NCBI RefSeq assembly: GCF_012844345.1
Contig: NZ_CP051625.1
Span: 2,232,001-2,296,000 of the forward strand
Reading direction: 5' to 3'
Length of the DNA: 64,000 nt
Origin: Pseudomonas sp. gcc21
GTDB lineage: Bacteria > Pseudomonadota > Gammaproteobacteria > Pseudomonadales > Pseudomonadaceae
A program made the translations under genes and the position numbers. Below the pieces are notes generated by a model. That model did not search any database, had not been told where the DNA came from, and saw nothing but the letters and a program-made list of their open reading frames with translations. Shown here in pieces: positions 19,793 through 31,233 of this stretch (position 1 is the first letter of the stretch; each line of letters starts with the position of its first letter).

Positions 19793-20503
19793 CTAGATTT
19801 CGCGCTGATTTACCCGTCGGGAAAGTTCTTCGGCCGACTCCTTGCGCTCGGAATAGCGATCGACCAGGTAGTCGCTCTTGTCACGCAGCAACAGGGTGAA
19901 CTTCATCAGCTCCTCCATTACGTCTACCACCCGGTCATAATAGGCGGACGGCATCATGCGCCCGGCCTCGTCAAACTCGAGAAAGGCCTTGGGCACCGAG
20001 GATTGGTTGGGGATGACGACCATGCGCATCCAGCGCCCGAGCACGCGCATCTGGTTGACCGCGTTGAAGGATTGAGACCCACCACTGACCTGCATGACAG
20101 CCAGGGTTTTGCCCTGCGTTGGCCGCACCGCGCCAAGGGCCAGCGGCACCCAGTCGATCTGGGCCTTGAATACGGCCGTCATCGCGCCGTGCCGTTCGGG
20201 TGAGCACCAGACCTGTCCCTCGGACCACTGCATCAGCTCGCGCAGCTCTTTCACCTTGGGGTGGTCTTCAGGCGCGTCGTCCGGCAAGGGCAATCCGGCG
20301 GGATCGAACACCCGGGTTTCGGCGCCGAGGCGCTGCAACAGACGCTCGGCTTCAAGCACCAGCAGACGACTGAATGAGCGCTCGCGGTTGGAGCCGTACA
20401 ACAGCAGAATGCGCGGCGAGGAGCCGCTCGACAGGGGTGCGCCGAGCCGCCCGGTATCGGGCTGCAGCAGCAGATCATCGTTCAACGCGGGAAAGTCAGA
20501 CAT
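19793..20503 (-). CDS. arsH: ArsH, NADPH-dependent FMN reductase (organoarsenical oxidase)
   Basis: A 236-residue flavodoxin-like flavoprotein matching ArsH, which oxidises trivalent methyl- and aromatic arsenicals to less toxic pentavalent forms. The FMN phosphate loop is [14 protein letters not shown], and further family blocks are [20 protein letters not shown] and the flavin-contacting [14 protein letters not shown]. The ATG follows GGAGG. It is upstream of, and probably cotranscribed with, the ArsJ-type GAPDH gene. No arsR, arsB/acr3 or arsC is in the window. A 6-bp stem-loop at 20519-20534 lies just upstream. Confidence 0.9.
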   Translation of the reverse strand: MSDFPALNDDLLLQPDTGRLGAPLSSGSSPRILLLYGSNRERSFSRLLVLEAERLLQRLGAETRVFDPAGLPLPDDAPEDHPKVKELRELMQWSEGQVWCSPERHGAMTAVFKAQIDWVPLALGAVRPTQGKTLAVMQVSGGSQSFNAVNQMRVLGRWMRMVVIPNQSSVPKAFLEFDEAGRMMPSAYYDRVVDVMEELMKFTLLLRDKSDYLVDRYSERKESAEELSRRVNQREI

Positions 20504-20518
20504 GAGCGCCTCCGATTA

Positions 20519-20534
20519 AAGATCTGCGGATCTT
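20519..20534. repeat. Small inverted repeat between mgtE and arsH
   Basis: AAGATC-TGCG-GATCTT lies in the 67-nt space after the mgtE stop and before the arsH start. It could be a weak terminator for mgtE or a regulator site for arsH. It does not match an ArsR operator that I can recognise. Confidence 0.3.
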
Positions 20535-20570
20535 ACAGGAGGCCCGACGCATGATCGAACCAGCGACCAG

Positions 20571-22193
20571 TTAAAGAAGCAACAGCGTCGCGAGGCCAAG
20601 AAAGGCAAAGAAACCCACTACATCGGTCACCGTCATGAGCATCACGCCCCCGGCGAGGGCCGGGTCAATGCCGAAGCGACGCAGGATCAGCGGAATCGAC
20701 AGCCCTGCCACCGCTGCACACAACAGGTTCAACATAATGGCCGCACCGATAATAGCGCCGATCTGGATGCTACCGAACCAGAAATACGCCAGCCCCGCCA
20801 CCACAACGGCCCATATGATGCCGTTGAGCAAGCCGATGCCTATTTCCTTGCCGAGCAGCACCTTGACGTTGCCCACTTCGATCTGACCAAGCGCCAACCC
20901 ACGAATAACCAGGGTCAGCGTCTGGCTACCTGCGATACCGCCCATGCTCGCAACAATGGGCATCAGCACCGCCAGGGCCACTATCTGCTCGATCGTGCCC
21001 TGGAACCGCCCGATCACCGAAGCAGCAAGGAACGCAGCCACCAGATTGACAGCCAGCCATACCGATCGCCGCCGCATACTGGTGAGCACGGGCGCGAACA
21101 TGTCCGCCTCATCGTTCAAGCCCGCCATGTTCATCAAGGCCCGCTCTGAATGCTCGCGGATGATGTCCATCACATCGTCCACCGTAATGCGGCCGAGCAG
21201 CGCGCCATGCTCATCTACAACTGCCACCGAGAGCATGTCCAGGTCCTCGAACTTGCGAGCAACCTCCTGACTCGACATCTGCACGTTAAGCGCTTCGAAA
21301 TCCTCGTCCATGACTTCCTGCACCTGCGCATCGGGAGCGCTGGTTACCAGACGGCTCAGGCGCAGTACACCGAGATAATGATTGTTGCGATCGACCACCA
21401 TGAGTTTGTCGGTGTGATCCGGCAGATCTTCAAGCAGACGCAAATAGCGCTGGATGGAGCTGATCTTGACGTCAGCACGCACGGCGATATGGTCGATATT
21501 CATCAGACCACCGGCCGATTCCTCCGGATAGGACAGCATCGACGCCAGCTGCTTGCGCTTGCGCTCGTCCATGGACAACAGCAGGCGCCGGCCGCGCCCG
21601 GGCGGCAACGCCTGGATCAGATCGACCAGATCATCCAGATCGAGCTTGCGCACCGCTGCAATCAGCTCATCCTCACCCATCTCCAGGGCCAGCTTGGCGC
21701 GGACTTCATCGTGCAGCTGAACCAGAATGCGCCCAGCACGTTCGCTGTCGAGCAATTCCCAGACAGTGCTTCGCTCTGGCGGCGGCAGCGCCTCAAGCAG
21801 CCCTGCCGCCTCGGCCGGGTGAATGTCACGAAATACCCGGATGACGCGCTTGAACTTGCCCGCCTCGAGCGCTTCGCGCAGCCGACCGACCTGCATGGGC
21901 TCGATCCTGTCCTGACGCAGCAGCTCTTCCAGAACCTCGGTATCCGCATCGCGCTGGAGCTCCAACGCCTGCCGGGGATCAAGGTATCCGAGAACCTCGG
22001 CTTCACGTGCTTCAGGTATCTGCTGCCAGACACTCAGACGGTCTTCTGCGGGCAACGCTTCCAGCAAGCTCGCTATGCGGTCTGCAGCAATGTCACGCAA
22101 CAGCCGGCGCAATCGCTTGCGCTTACCCTCAGCCAGGGCGGCGTATACGCCTTCGAATTCGGTCGGGGTGGTATCCGGCGGCGTTTCGATCAT
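20571..22193 (-). CDS. mgtE: Magnesium transporter MgtE
   Basis: Mg2+-selective channel or transporter of the inner membrane. Layout: a long cytosolic N-terminal helical region (about residues 10-200), two CBS domains (about 210-330), then five hydrophobic segments (about 365-540) with the pore-region motifs PIVASMGGIAGSQT and the final GGVMLMTVTDVVGFFAFLG. At 540 residues it is longer than the usual 450, because the N-terminal helical unit appears twice (LLRDIAADRIASLLEALP and VFRDIHPAEAAGLLEALP). The ATG at 22193 is preferred to the upstream GTG at 22235. The conserved Asp of the TDVVGF motif is present. Confidence 0.9.
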   Translation of the reverse strand: MIETPPDTTPTEFEGVYAALAEGKRKRLRRLLRDIAADRIASLLEALPAEDRLSVWQQIPEAREAEVLGYLDPRQALELQRDADTEVLEELLRQDRIEPMQVGRLREALEAGKFKRVIRVFRDIHPAEAAGLLEALPPPERSTVWELLDSERAGRILVQLHDEVRAKLALEMGEDELIAAVRKLDLDDLVDLIQALPPGRGRRLLLSMDERKRKQLASMLSYPEESAGGLMNIDHIAVRADVKISSIQRYLRLLEDLPDHTDKLMVVDRNNHYLGVLRLSRLVTSAPDAQVQEVMDEDFEALNVQMSSQEVARKFEDLDMLSVAVVDEHGALLGRITVDDVMDIIREHSERALMNMAGLNDEADMFAPVLTSMRRRSVWLAVNLVAAFLAASVIGRFQGTIEQIVALAVLMPIVASMGGIAGSQTLTLVIRGLALGQIEVGNVKVLLGKEIGIGLLNGIIWAVVVAGLAYFWFGSIQIGAIIGAAIMLNLLCAAVAGLSIPLILRRFGIDPALAGGVMLMTVTDVVGFFAFLGLATLLLL

Positions 22194-22395
22194 ATGTGCT
22201 GAACTCGATACATGCGTGGAGAAAACAGGCACCACAATACCATGCCAGACGATGGCCGCAGTGGTTGCGGTTGAGATACAGGCTTGCGCCCGGGGGCGCG
22301 CAAGGCCCCGTTTTACGTCAGGCCCTGGTTAGCGCCGGTTCTGTTTTCGACCAGGCGCTCGCCGTTCGCAGGCCAGCGCTCCGAGCGATGCTGCG

Positions 22396-25281
<2,886 letters not shown>

Positions 25282-25368
25282 GGGGTTACCTGTTGAAGAT
25301 AGGAAACGGTCGTGCATCAGGTGGGGCTACGCACGGGAAACGGGATGGGTAGCAGAGGGCCTGCGCTT

Positions 25369-25500
25369 TCACCGGTAACATCGCTCAAGCATCTGGAGCG
25401 CGTCGCCGAGTTGGATCTGCTGAAGACTGAAATCTTGCTGAGCGGCCTGCCAGTCAATCAGGCCCGCTAGCGGACGCGCTACCCAACGCAGCCAGCCGAT
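25369..25500 (-). CDS. Candidate 43-codon small ORF between gcvH and gcvP
   Basis: Reading leftward from 25500, a frame encodes GWLRWVARPLAGLIDWQAAQ and continues to a terminal LQMLERCYR and a TGA. Codon choice and composition look like a real gene. A perfect GAGGAGGT Shine-Dalgarno (25508-25515) sits 7 nt before an ATC at 25498-25500, yet there is no in-frame ATG, GTG or TTG between the upstream stop (25543) and this point. Either it starts at ATC, a rare codon used by a few regulated genes, or it is the remnant of a small gene. It has no recognised family. It is collinear with gcvH and gcvP. Confidence 0.4.
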   Translation of the reverse strand: MGWLRWVARPLAGLIDWQAAQQDFSLQQIQLGDALQMLERCYR

Positions 25501-25551
25501 AAGCGGAACCTCCTCGTGGTGCCCGTTACCGGTCTGGCCGCATCACATTCT

Positions 25552-25932
25552 TCAGATAGAAGCGCCGTACGCCTCAGCGTCCATCAATTTATCCAGTTCA
25601 CTGGCATCGGTCGGCTTGATCTTGAAGAACCAGGCGCCAGCGTATGGCTCGCTATTGACCAGTTCCGGTGTGTCGCCGAGCGCTTCGTTGAAAGCGATGA
25701 TTTCGCCGCTGACAGGCGCGTAGATGTCCGACGCAGCCTTTACTGATTCAACCACTGCGCACTCTTCGCCAGCGGTCACCGTGCGGCCAACTTCAGGCAG
25801 TTCGACAAAGACCACATCACCCAGCAGATCCTGAGCATGATCGGTAATACCGACTGTAATGGTGCCGTCTTCTTCCAGGCGGGACCATTCGTGGCTTGCA
25901 GCGTAACGCAGTTCGGCAGGGATATTGCTCAT
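25552..25932 (-). CDS. gcvH: Glycine cleavage system H protein GcvH
   Basis: Carries the lipoyl group that shuttles the aminomethyl intermediate between GcvP, GcvT and the L protein. The 126-residue length is standard. The lipoylated lysine is Lys-65 in [19 protein letters not shown]. The start, [16 protein letters not shown], is typical and follows GAGGAC. It lies 26 nt after gcvT and 270 nt before gcvP. The spacer to gcvP holds the candidate small ORF. Confidence 0.96.
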   Translation of the reverse strand: MSNIPAELRYAASHEWSRLEEDGTITVGITDHAQDLLGDVVFVELPEVGRTVTAGEECAVVESVKAASDIYAPVSGEIIAFNEALGDTPELVNSEPYAGAWFFKIKPTDASELDKLMDAEAYGASI

Positions 25933-25958
25933 CGGACTGTCCTCAAGAGAAGTGAAAC

Positions 25959-27044
25959 TTATTCGAATAATGGCTTGCCGTTACGTACGAAGCCCGGCTT
26001 GATCACCCGTACAGCAAGCTGCTTGCCACGGATTTCGACCTTCGCATGCTCGCCGGTGGCACGCGGCACGCGAGCCAGAGCAATCGACACGCCCAGCGTA
26101 GGGGAGAAGCTGCCACTGGTAATCTCACCTTCACCAATGCCATCCACAATCACCTTCTGATGGCTACGCAACACGGCACGCTCGGATAACACCAGACCAA
26201 CCAGCTTTGGCAAATCGCCGGCGTCGCGCTGAGCTTCCAGCGCTTCACGGCCGATAAACTCGCGCTCGGCAGGTTCCCAGGCAACCGTCCAGGCCATGTT
26301 GGCGGCCAGCGGTGACACGCTCTCGTCCATATCGGAGCCATAGAGATTGAGCCCGGCCTCCAGACGCAGCGTGTCACGCGCGCCCAGACCGCAGGGTTTG
26401 CTGCCCGCGGCTATCAGGGCGTCCCATAACTCGGCAATCTGCTCTGCGGGCAATACGATCTCGAGGCCGTCTTCGCCGGTGTAACCGGTGCGGGCGATAA
26501 ACCAGTCGCCGTCAACCAGCCCCTGAAAGGGTTTGATGTCGTTGATCAGTGCGCCGCGGGTGTCGCTGACCACGCTGGCTGCCACTTCACGGGCCCGCGG
26601 GCCCTGGACGGCAAGCATGGCCAGATCTGAACGCTCGCTCAGAGTGACCGCAAATTCCTCGGCCTGGCTGTGCATCCAGGCAAGGTCTTTCTCGCGTGTT
26701 GCTGCGTTGACGACCAGGCGATAGCCGTCCTGCATGAGGTAGACAATCAGGTCATCAATGACGCCGCCCTGCTCGTTCAGCATGGCGGTATAAAGCGCCT
26801 TGCCCGCCAACGACAAGCGACCGACATCATTGGCCAGAAGATACTGAAGGTAGCCCTTGGCCTCGGTCCCGGTCACATCAACCACGGTCATGTGCGAGAC
26901 ATCGAACATACCCACGTCGCGGCGGACGTAATGGTGTTCTTCGATCTGGGAGCCATAGTGCAACGGCATATCCCAGCCACCAAAGTCGACCATCTTGGCA
27001 CCGGCGGCGACATGCTGATCATACAGGGGAGTGCGCGAGCCCAT
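25959..27044 (-). CDS. gcvT: Glycine cleavage system aminomethyltransferase GcvT
   Basis: T-protein: transfers the methylene group from lipoyl-GcvH to tetrahydrofolate, releasing ammonia. The 361-residue length is normal. Motifs include [14 protein letters not shown] near the N-terminus, [23 protein letters not shown] and [16 protein letters not shown]. The ATG follows AAGGAA. It is the first gene of the gcv run. The 110-nt leader back to fbpB shows no glycine riboswitch core that I can find, only a small hairpin (27116-27136). Confidence 0.95.
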   Translation of the reverse strand: MGSRTPLYDQHVAAGAKMVDFGGWDMPLHYGSQIEEHHYVRRDVGMFDVSHMTVVDVTGTEAKGYLQYLLANDVGRLSLAGKALYTAMLNEQGGVIDDLIVYLMQDGYRLVVNAATREKDLAWMHSQAEEFAVTLSERSDLAMLAVQGPRAREVAASVVSDTRGALINDIKPFQGLVDGDWFIARTGYTGEDGLEIVLPAEQIAELWDALIAAGSKPCGLGARDTLRLEAGLNLYGSDMDESVSPLAANMAWTVAWEPAEREFIGREALEAQRDAGDLPKLVGLVLSERAVLRSHQKVIVDGIGEGEITSGSFSPTLGVSIALARVPRATGEHAKVEIRGKQLAVRVIKPGFVRNGKPLFE

Positions 27045-27115
27045 TCAGTCTTCCTTAAATCAAGGGTGGTTCAGTGGGGGCGATTGTAGCCACAATCGGG
27101 CATCCTGTGCAGCCC

Positions 27116-27136
27116 TTGACCGGCACCGCCGGTCAA
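27116..27136. terminator. Hairpin between fbpB and gcvT
   Basis: A 9-bp perfect stem TTGACCGGC-ACC-GCCGGTCAA lies 20-40 nt downstream of the fbpB stop on the minus strand. It lacks a clear T-tract, so termination is possible but weak. Confidence 0.4.
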
Positions 27137-27155
27137 CAGCGTGGCGGAGACCCGT

Positions 27156-28784
27156 TTATCGACGACCGGACCGACGTATCAGCACGATCACCGGCAACAA
27201 GCCGGCCAGGACAAGTGTAAGCGCCGGAAGCGAGGCGCGCTGCCAGTCTCCTTCAGCGGTGAGGCCATAGATCCGTACCGCCAGCGTATCCCAGCCGAAC
27301 GGCCGCATCAGCAGCGTAGCGGGCATTTCCTTGAGCACATCAACGAATACCAGCAGCGCTGCACTCAAAGCGCCAGGCAGAAGGAGCGGCAGATAGACAC
27401 GCCAGAATACCGCCCAACCGGTCTGCCCCAGGCTCTGTGCCGCCTCCGGCAGCGACGGACGAATCCGCGCCAGCGAGGTATCCAGCGGACCATGCGCAAC
27501 GGCCATGAAGCGAATCAGGTAGGCCAGCAGTAGAGCAAACACGCTACCGAGCAGCAGCTGGGATGGATTCTCCACTCCCAGCGCACGACTGACCGGAATG
27601 ACCAGCTTGTTATCAAGAAAACTGAACGCAAACATGATCCCGACAGCCAATACCGAGCCCGGCAATGCATAGCCGAGATTAGCCAACGCGACAGCACTGC
27701 GCACCCTTCGTATCGGTTGCAAGCGCCTGGCCAGCACAACCAGCGTGGCCAGCGTGACGGTCATCGCCGCCGCCATTGCCCCCAGCATCAAGGTATTGCG
27801 AATCACACCCCAATAGCGGCTGTTCAGATCATGAATGCCGCTATTCACCAGCCAGTAAATGAGTTGGCCAACCGGAATCACGAATGCCAGCGCCAGCACC
27901 ACCAGACAAAAACCGGTCGCCAGCCAGGCTCGATACCCCGTGAGGTGATACAGCGCGCCCTGCCTTGGCCGGTCGACGCCGGGAAAGCGCCTGCTGCCCT
28001 GCGCCCGACGTTCGAGAAACAACGCCATGAACACAAAGAGCAACAACAGGCTCGCCAGCTGAGTGGCTGACTGCAGACTGAAGAAGCCATACCAGGTCTT
28101 GTAGATTGCCGTGGTGAAGGTGTCATAGTTGAACACCGACACAGCGCCAAAATCCGCCAGGGTCTCCATGATTGCCAGCGCTGCGCCCGCGCCGATCGCC
28201 GGCCGCGCCATGGGGATGGCGACCCGCCAGAATCCTTGCCACGGCGTATGCCCGAGGATACGCGAAGCCTCCATAAGCCCTTTGCCCTGCGCCAGAAAGG
28301 CGCCACGCGCGAGCATGTACACGTAGGGGTAAAACACCAGCGTAAGAACCAGCACCACGCCAGTGGTGGAACGTATGGAGAAGAACAAGCGGAAATCATT
28401 ACCGAACCAATCCCGCAGCAGGCTCTGGAAGGGTCCTGAAAAATCGAACAACCCCACGCTCACGAAGGCCAGCACATAAGCTGGAATGGCGAACGGCAGC
28501 ATAAGCGCCCAATCGAACAGGCGCCTGCCGGGAAAATCACAGAGACTGGTCAGCCAGGCGAGGCTCACCCCCAGCACGACGACGCCAATACCGACTCCCA
28601 GCACCAACACCAGCGTATTGGTGATCAGACGCAACATCTGGGTCTGCAACAAGTGGCCCCAGATTGCCGGATCAACCGACTGCCAGCTGAGCACCAGAAC
28701 CAGCAAGGGCATCATGACCAGTGCGGCGGAAGCATAGGCGATCAGACGCCAACGGGGCATATTGGTAAGCGAACGATGGGGCAC
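27156..28784 (-). CDS. fbpB: Ferric iron ABC transporter permease (FbpB/HitB type)
   Basis: Inner-membrane permease for Fe(III) delivered by the periplasmic FbpA-type protein next door. The roughly 542-residue chain is a fusion of two permease halves, each with the EAA loop (EASRILGHTPWQGFWRVAIPM near residue 190, and EAAQSLGQTGWAVFWRVYLP in the second half). The frame opens at a TTG at 28811, but that codon lies inside the upstream terminator's T-tract. The GTG at 28784, with CTGGAG 5 nt before it, is preferred. No ATPase gene is adjacent, so the FbpC partner must be encoded elsewhere. Confidence 0.9.
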   Translation of the reverse strand: MPHRSLTNMPRWRLIAYASAALVMMPLLVLVLSWQSVDPAIWGHLLQTQMLRLITNTLVLVLGVGIGVVVLGVSLAWLTSLCDFPGRRLFDWALMLPFAIPAYVLAFVSVGLFDFSGPFQSLLRDWFGNDFRLFFSIRSTTGVVLVLTLVFYPYVYMLARGAFLAQGKGLMEASRILGHTPWQGFWRVAIPMARPAIGAGAALAIMETLADFGAVSVFNYDTFTTAIYKTWYGFFSLQSATQLASLLLLFVFMALFLERRAQGSRRFPGVDRPRQGALYHLTGYRAWLATGFCLVVLALAFVIPVGQLIYWLVNSGIHDLNSRYWGVIRNTLMLGAMAAAMTVTLATLVVLARRLQPIRRVRSAVALANLGYALPGSVLAVGIMFAFSFLDNKLVIPVSRALGVENPSQLLLGSVFALLLAYLIRFMAVAHGPLDTSLARIRPSLPEAAQSLGQTGWAVFWRVYLPLLLPGALSAALLVFVDVLKEMPATLLMRPFGWDTLAVRIYGLTAEGDWQRASLPALTLVLAGLLPVIVLIRRSGRR

Positions 28785-28805
28785 AGCCACTCCAGGAGAT
28801 GTGCG

Positions 28806-28837
28806 AAACAAAAACGCCCGGTCAATTGACCGGGCGT
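28806..28837 (-). terminator. Rho-independent terminator after fbpA
   Basis: A perfect 24-bp palindrome (ACGCCCGGTCAA-TTGACCGGGCGT, 28814-28837) is followed on the minus strand by TTTTGTTT. It lies between fbpA and fbpB, so it probably cuts most transcripts after fbpA, giving more binding protein than permease. Confidence 0.85.
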
Positions 28838-28875
28838 GCAGTATATCGGCAAAAACCTGCTTCAGGTTCTCCGGA

Positions 28876-29877
28876 TCAGTTCCAGCCGAGGCGATCCATC
28901 AGCATGATGGCTTCAGGCTGGCGACGGCCCGCGACCTCAACATTGATGTTGTCCGCCTTGAACTCACCCCAGGCGGCTACTTCCTTGGACGGCTCGATCG
29001 AATCGTTGGCAGGAAACTCCATGTTGATATCGACGAATACGCGTTGCGCTTCTTCGGTTGTCAGCCATTCAATGAGCTTGACCGCTTCTTCAGGCTGATC
29101 CGCGTGCTTGGTTACACCAGCGCCGGAAATGTTCACGTGAACACCGCGGTCATCCTGGTTCGGCCAGAACAGCGCGACTTTAACGTCCGGTTCTGCCTTG
29201 CTCAGGCGGCCGAAGTAATAGCTGTTGACGATGCCGACATCACACTGGCCCGCGTCGATCGCCTTGAGCAGCGCGGTATCGTCGGAGAACACCGGAGCGG
29301 CCAGGTTCGCCACCCACCCCTTGATGACGTCACTGGTTTTTTCAGCGCCGATCGACTCAAGCATGGTGGCAACCAGTGACTGGTTATATACCTTCTTGGA
29401 AGTGCGCAGACACATGCGGCCTTTCCAGCTGTCATCCGCCAGCGCCTCGTAGGTGCTCAGCTCCTTCGGATCAACCCGTTCAGTTGAATAGGCGATGGTA
29501 CGGGCGCGCAGCGAAAGACCCGTCCACTGCCCGCTTTCGGCGCGGTATTGTGAAGGGATATTCTTTTCGATCAGCTCGGATTCCATCGGCTGAAACAGAC
29601 CTTGCTGCTCGGCCTGCCACAGATTACCCGCGTCCACGGTCATGAAAATGTCTGCCGGCGTGTTCGCACCTTCCGCGCGCAAACGCGCCATCAACGGGCC
29701 TTCGCGATCGGTGATGAACTTGATGTCGACACCCGTGTTCTTGGTGTACAGCTCGAATGCCGGCTCAATCAAATGCTCTTGGCGGGAGGAGTAGACAACC
29801 AGCTCCTTGGCTTGAGCCAGGCCGGTGAAAGCGGTCAGCGCGAGACTTGCGGCAACAATGGAACCTTTGGCAGACAT
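28876..29877 (-). CDS. fbpA: Periplasmic Fe(III)-binding protein (FbpA/HitA type)
   Basis: Periplasmic ferric-iron-binding protein of an ABC importer. The 333-residue precursor has a Sec signal ([14 protein letters not shown] then a cut near LAQA-KE), followed by the class-1 iron-binding fold opening [17 protein letters not shown]. The paired tyrosines that ligate iron are in VNSYYFGRL. The gene is preceded by a Fur-like site and followed by a strong terminator before fbpB. It lies directly downstream of the ubiquinone hydroxylase genes but probably has its own promoter. Confidence 0.93.
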   Translation of the reverse strand: MSAKGSIVAASLALTAFTGLAQAKELVVYSSRQEHLIEPAFELYTKNTGVDIKFITDREGPLMARLRAEGANTPADIFMTVDAGNLWQAEQQGLFQPMESELIEKNIPSQYRAESGQWTGLSLRARTIAYSTERVDPKELSTYEALADDSWKGRMCLRTSKKVYNQSLVATMLESIGAEKTSDVIKGWVANLAAPVFSDDTALLKAIDAGQCDVGIVNSYYFGRLSKAEPDVKVALFWPNQDDRGVHVNISGAGVTKHADQPEEAVKLIEWLTTEEAQRVFVDINMEFPANDSIEPSKEVAAWGEFKADNINVEVAGRRQPEAIMLMDRLGWN

Positions 29878-29911
29878 GAGAGAGCCTCTCGTTAGGAATC
29901 AGAGGCTAGAT

Positions 29912-29930
29912 GATAATGATTTCCGTTAAC
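29912..29930 (-). promoter_or_regulatory. Fur box upstream of fbpA
   Basis: GATAATGATTTCCGTTAAC matches the 19-bp Fur consensus at 14 positions, including the intact GATAATGAT half. It lies about 35-50 nt upstream of the fbpA start, where iron-bound Fur would block transcription. The function is inferred from sequence and from the iron role of the gene. Confidence 0.7.
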
Positions 29931-29946
29931 GGCCGCAATAAACAAC

Positions 29947-31194
29947 TCAACGCTGTTCGCGCAACTGTGGATCCTGCGCCAAAGCGGGCAATTCGCCGCT
30001 CAATCCCATGGCGCGCCGGATGATCCCACCCTTGATCAGCTCCTGCCCATCAAGCAGCCGCATCCCGGTGTTGCGGATCCAGCGCAATGGCAAGGCATCC
30101 GCATCAAACAGACGCTCGAAGCCTTCCATCGCGGCCATCATGGCGAGATTGGCCCCCATGCGCCTGCGTTCGTAGCGCTGCAATACCTGCAGCGAAGCGA
30201 TGTCCTCGCCTCTTTCCAGCGCGGCAACCAGTACATCAAAGAGCTCGGCGGCGTCCAGCAGGCCCAGATTGACGCCCTGCCCCGCCAGCGGATGAATACT
30301 GTGTGCCGCGTCACCAATCAGCACCAGCCCGGTAACGGCATAGCGTTTGGCGTGACGCTGGCGCAGGGGAATCCGGCGTCTGGGATCAACCGCCAGAATC
30401 TCGCCAAGCCGCCCTTCGAAAGCATCCCCCAGCTCGCGCCTGAAAGCCTCATCATCCAGCCCCATCATGTCGGCGGCCAACGCCGGCTTGAGCGACCAGA
30501 CTATCGAGCAATAGTGTTCGCCATCACGATCCGGGAGGGGCAGCAACGCCAGCGGCCCGCTCGGCAGAAAACGCTGCCAGGCTGTATCATCGTGGGGTTT
30601 TTCGGTGCACACCGTGGTCACGATGGCGTCATGCAGATAATCCCATTCGCGCATGTCAAATCCATACAGCTCACGCACCTGGGACCGCGCGCCGTCGGCC
30701 GCTACAACTAACGACGCTGACAGCCGCTCGCCGCTGGCTAGCATCAGGCGCCAGCCGTCATCTTCCTGAACCAGGCCGTCCACGCGCTGACCGCCGTACA
30801 GGGCCACCTCGGTTTCAGCGAGACTGTCGAGTAACGCCTGCTGGATACGATAGTTCTCGACGATATGGCCGAGCCGCACCTCACTAAGCGACGCCGCATC
30901 AAAACCGACCTCGCCGGTGCCCTCTGCGTCCCACACATGCATATGCTGATAGGCGCAGCGTGCCGACGCGGGTATTCGCTGCCACACGCCCAGATTGGTA
31001 AGGATATGCTCGGACGCCGCACTCAGCGCGCTCACTCGCGGATCGTACCCGGAGGCAGTGAGCTGGAAGGGAACCGGCGCATCAAGCAGCATCGCGTCGA
31101 CCAGGGCCACCTTCAGCTCTGTGTCGGCCACGGCGCGTGCAAGCGTGGCGCCAACCATGCCGGCACCCACGATAATCAGATCAAACTGCGCCAT
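29947..31194 (-). CDS. ubiI: Ubiquinone biosynthesis FAD-dependent hydroxylase (UbiI/VisC type)
   Basis: FAD- and NADPH-dependent aromatic hydroxylase of the ubiquinone pathway, 415 residues. The N-terminal FAD motif is DLIIVGAGMVGATLARAV, the middle motif LVVAADGARSQVRE, and the C-terminal VLIGDAAHSIHPLAGQGVNLGL is typical of UbiH/UbiF/UbiI. Position after ubiH matches the Pseudomonas gene usually called visC or ubiI, expected to act at C5 of the ring; the exact ring position cannot be proved from sequence. The ATG follows GGGAGG. It lies 39 nt downstream of ubiH. Confidence 0.88.
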   Translation of the reverse strand: MAQFDLIIVGAGMVGATLARAVADTELKVALVDAMLLDAPVPFQLTASGYDPRVSALSAASEHILTNLGVWQRIPASARCAYQHMHVWDAEGTGEVGFDAASLSEVRLGHIVENYRIQQALLDSLAETEVALYGGQRVDGLVQEDDGWRLMLASGERLSASLVVAADGARSQVRELYGFDMREWDYLHDAIVTTVCTEKPHDDTAWQRFLPSGPLALLPLPDRDGEHYCSIVWSLKPALAADMMGLDDEAFRRELGDAFEGRLGEILAVDPRRRIPLRQRHAKRYAVTGLVLIGDAAHSIHPLAGQGVNLGLLDAAELFDVLVAALERGEDIASLQVLQRYERRRMGANLAMMAAMEGFERLFDADALPLRWIRNTGMRLLDGQELIKGGIIRRAMGLSGELPALAQDPQLREQR

Positions 31195-31233
31195 GTGCGC
31201 CTCCCGGTGGTAAAGCTGAAATCACGGGCTGAA

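Noticed and set aside
22236..22395. Terminator after gcvP
   Set aside because: CTTGCGC and GCGCAAG can pair, but there is no T-tract and the position is far from the stop; too weak to call.
27045..27155. Glycine riboswitch before gcvT
   Set aside because: The 110-nt leader lacks the paired glycine-aptamer core; only a simple hairpin is present.
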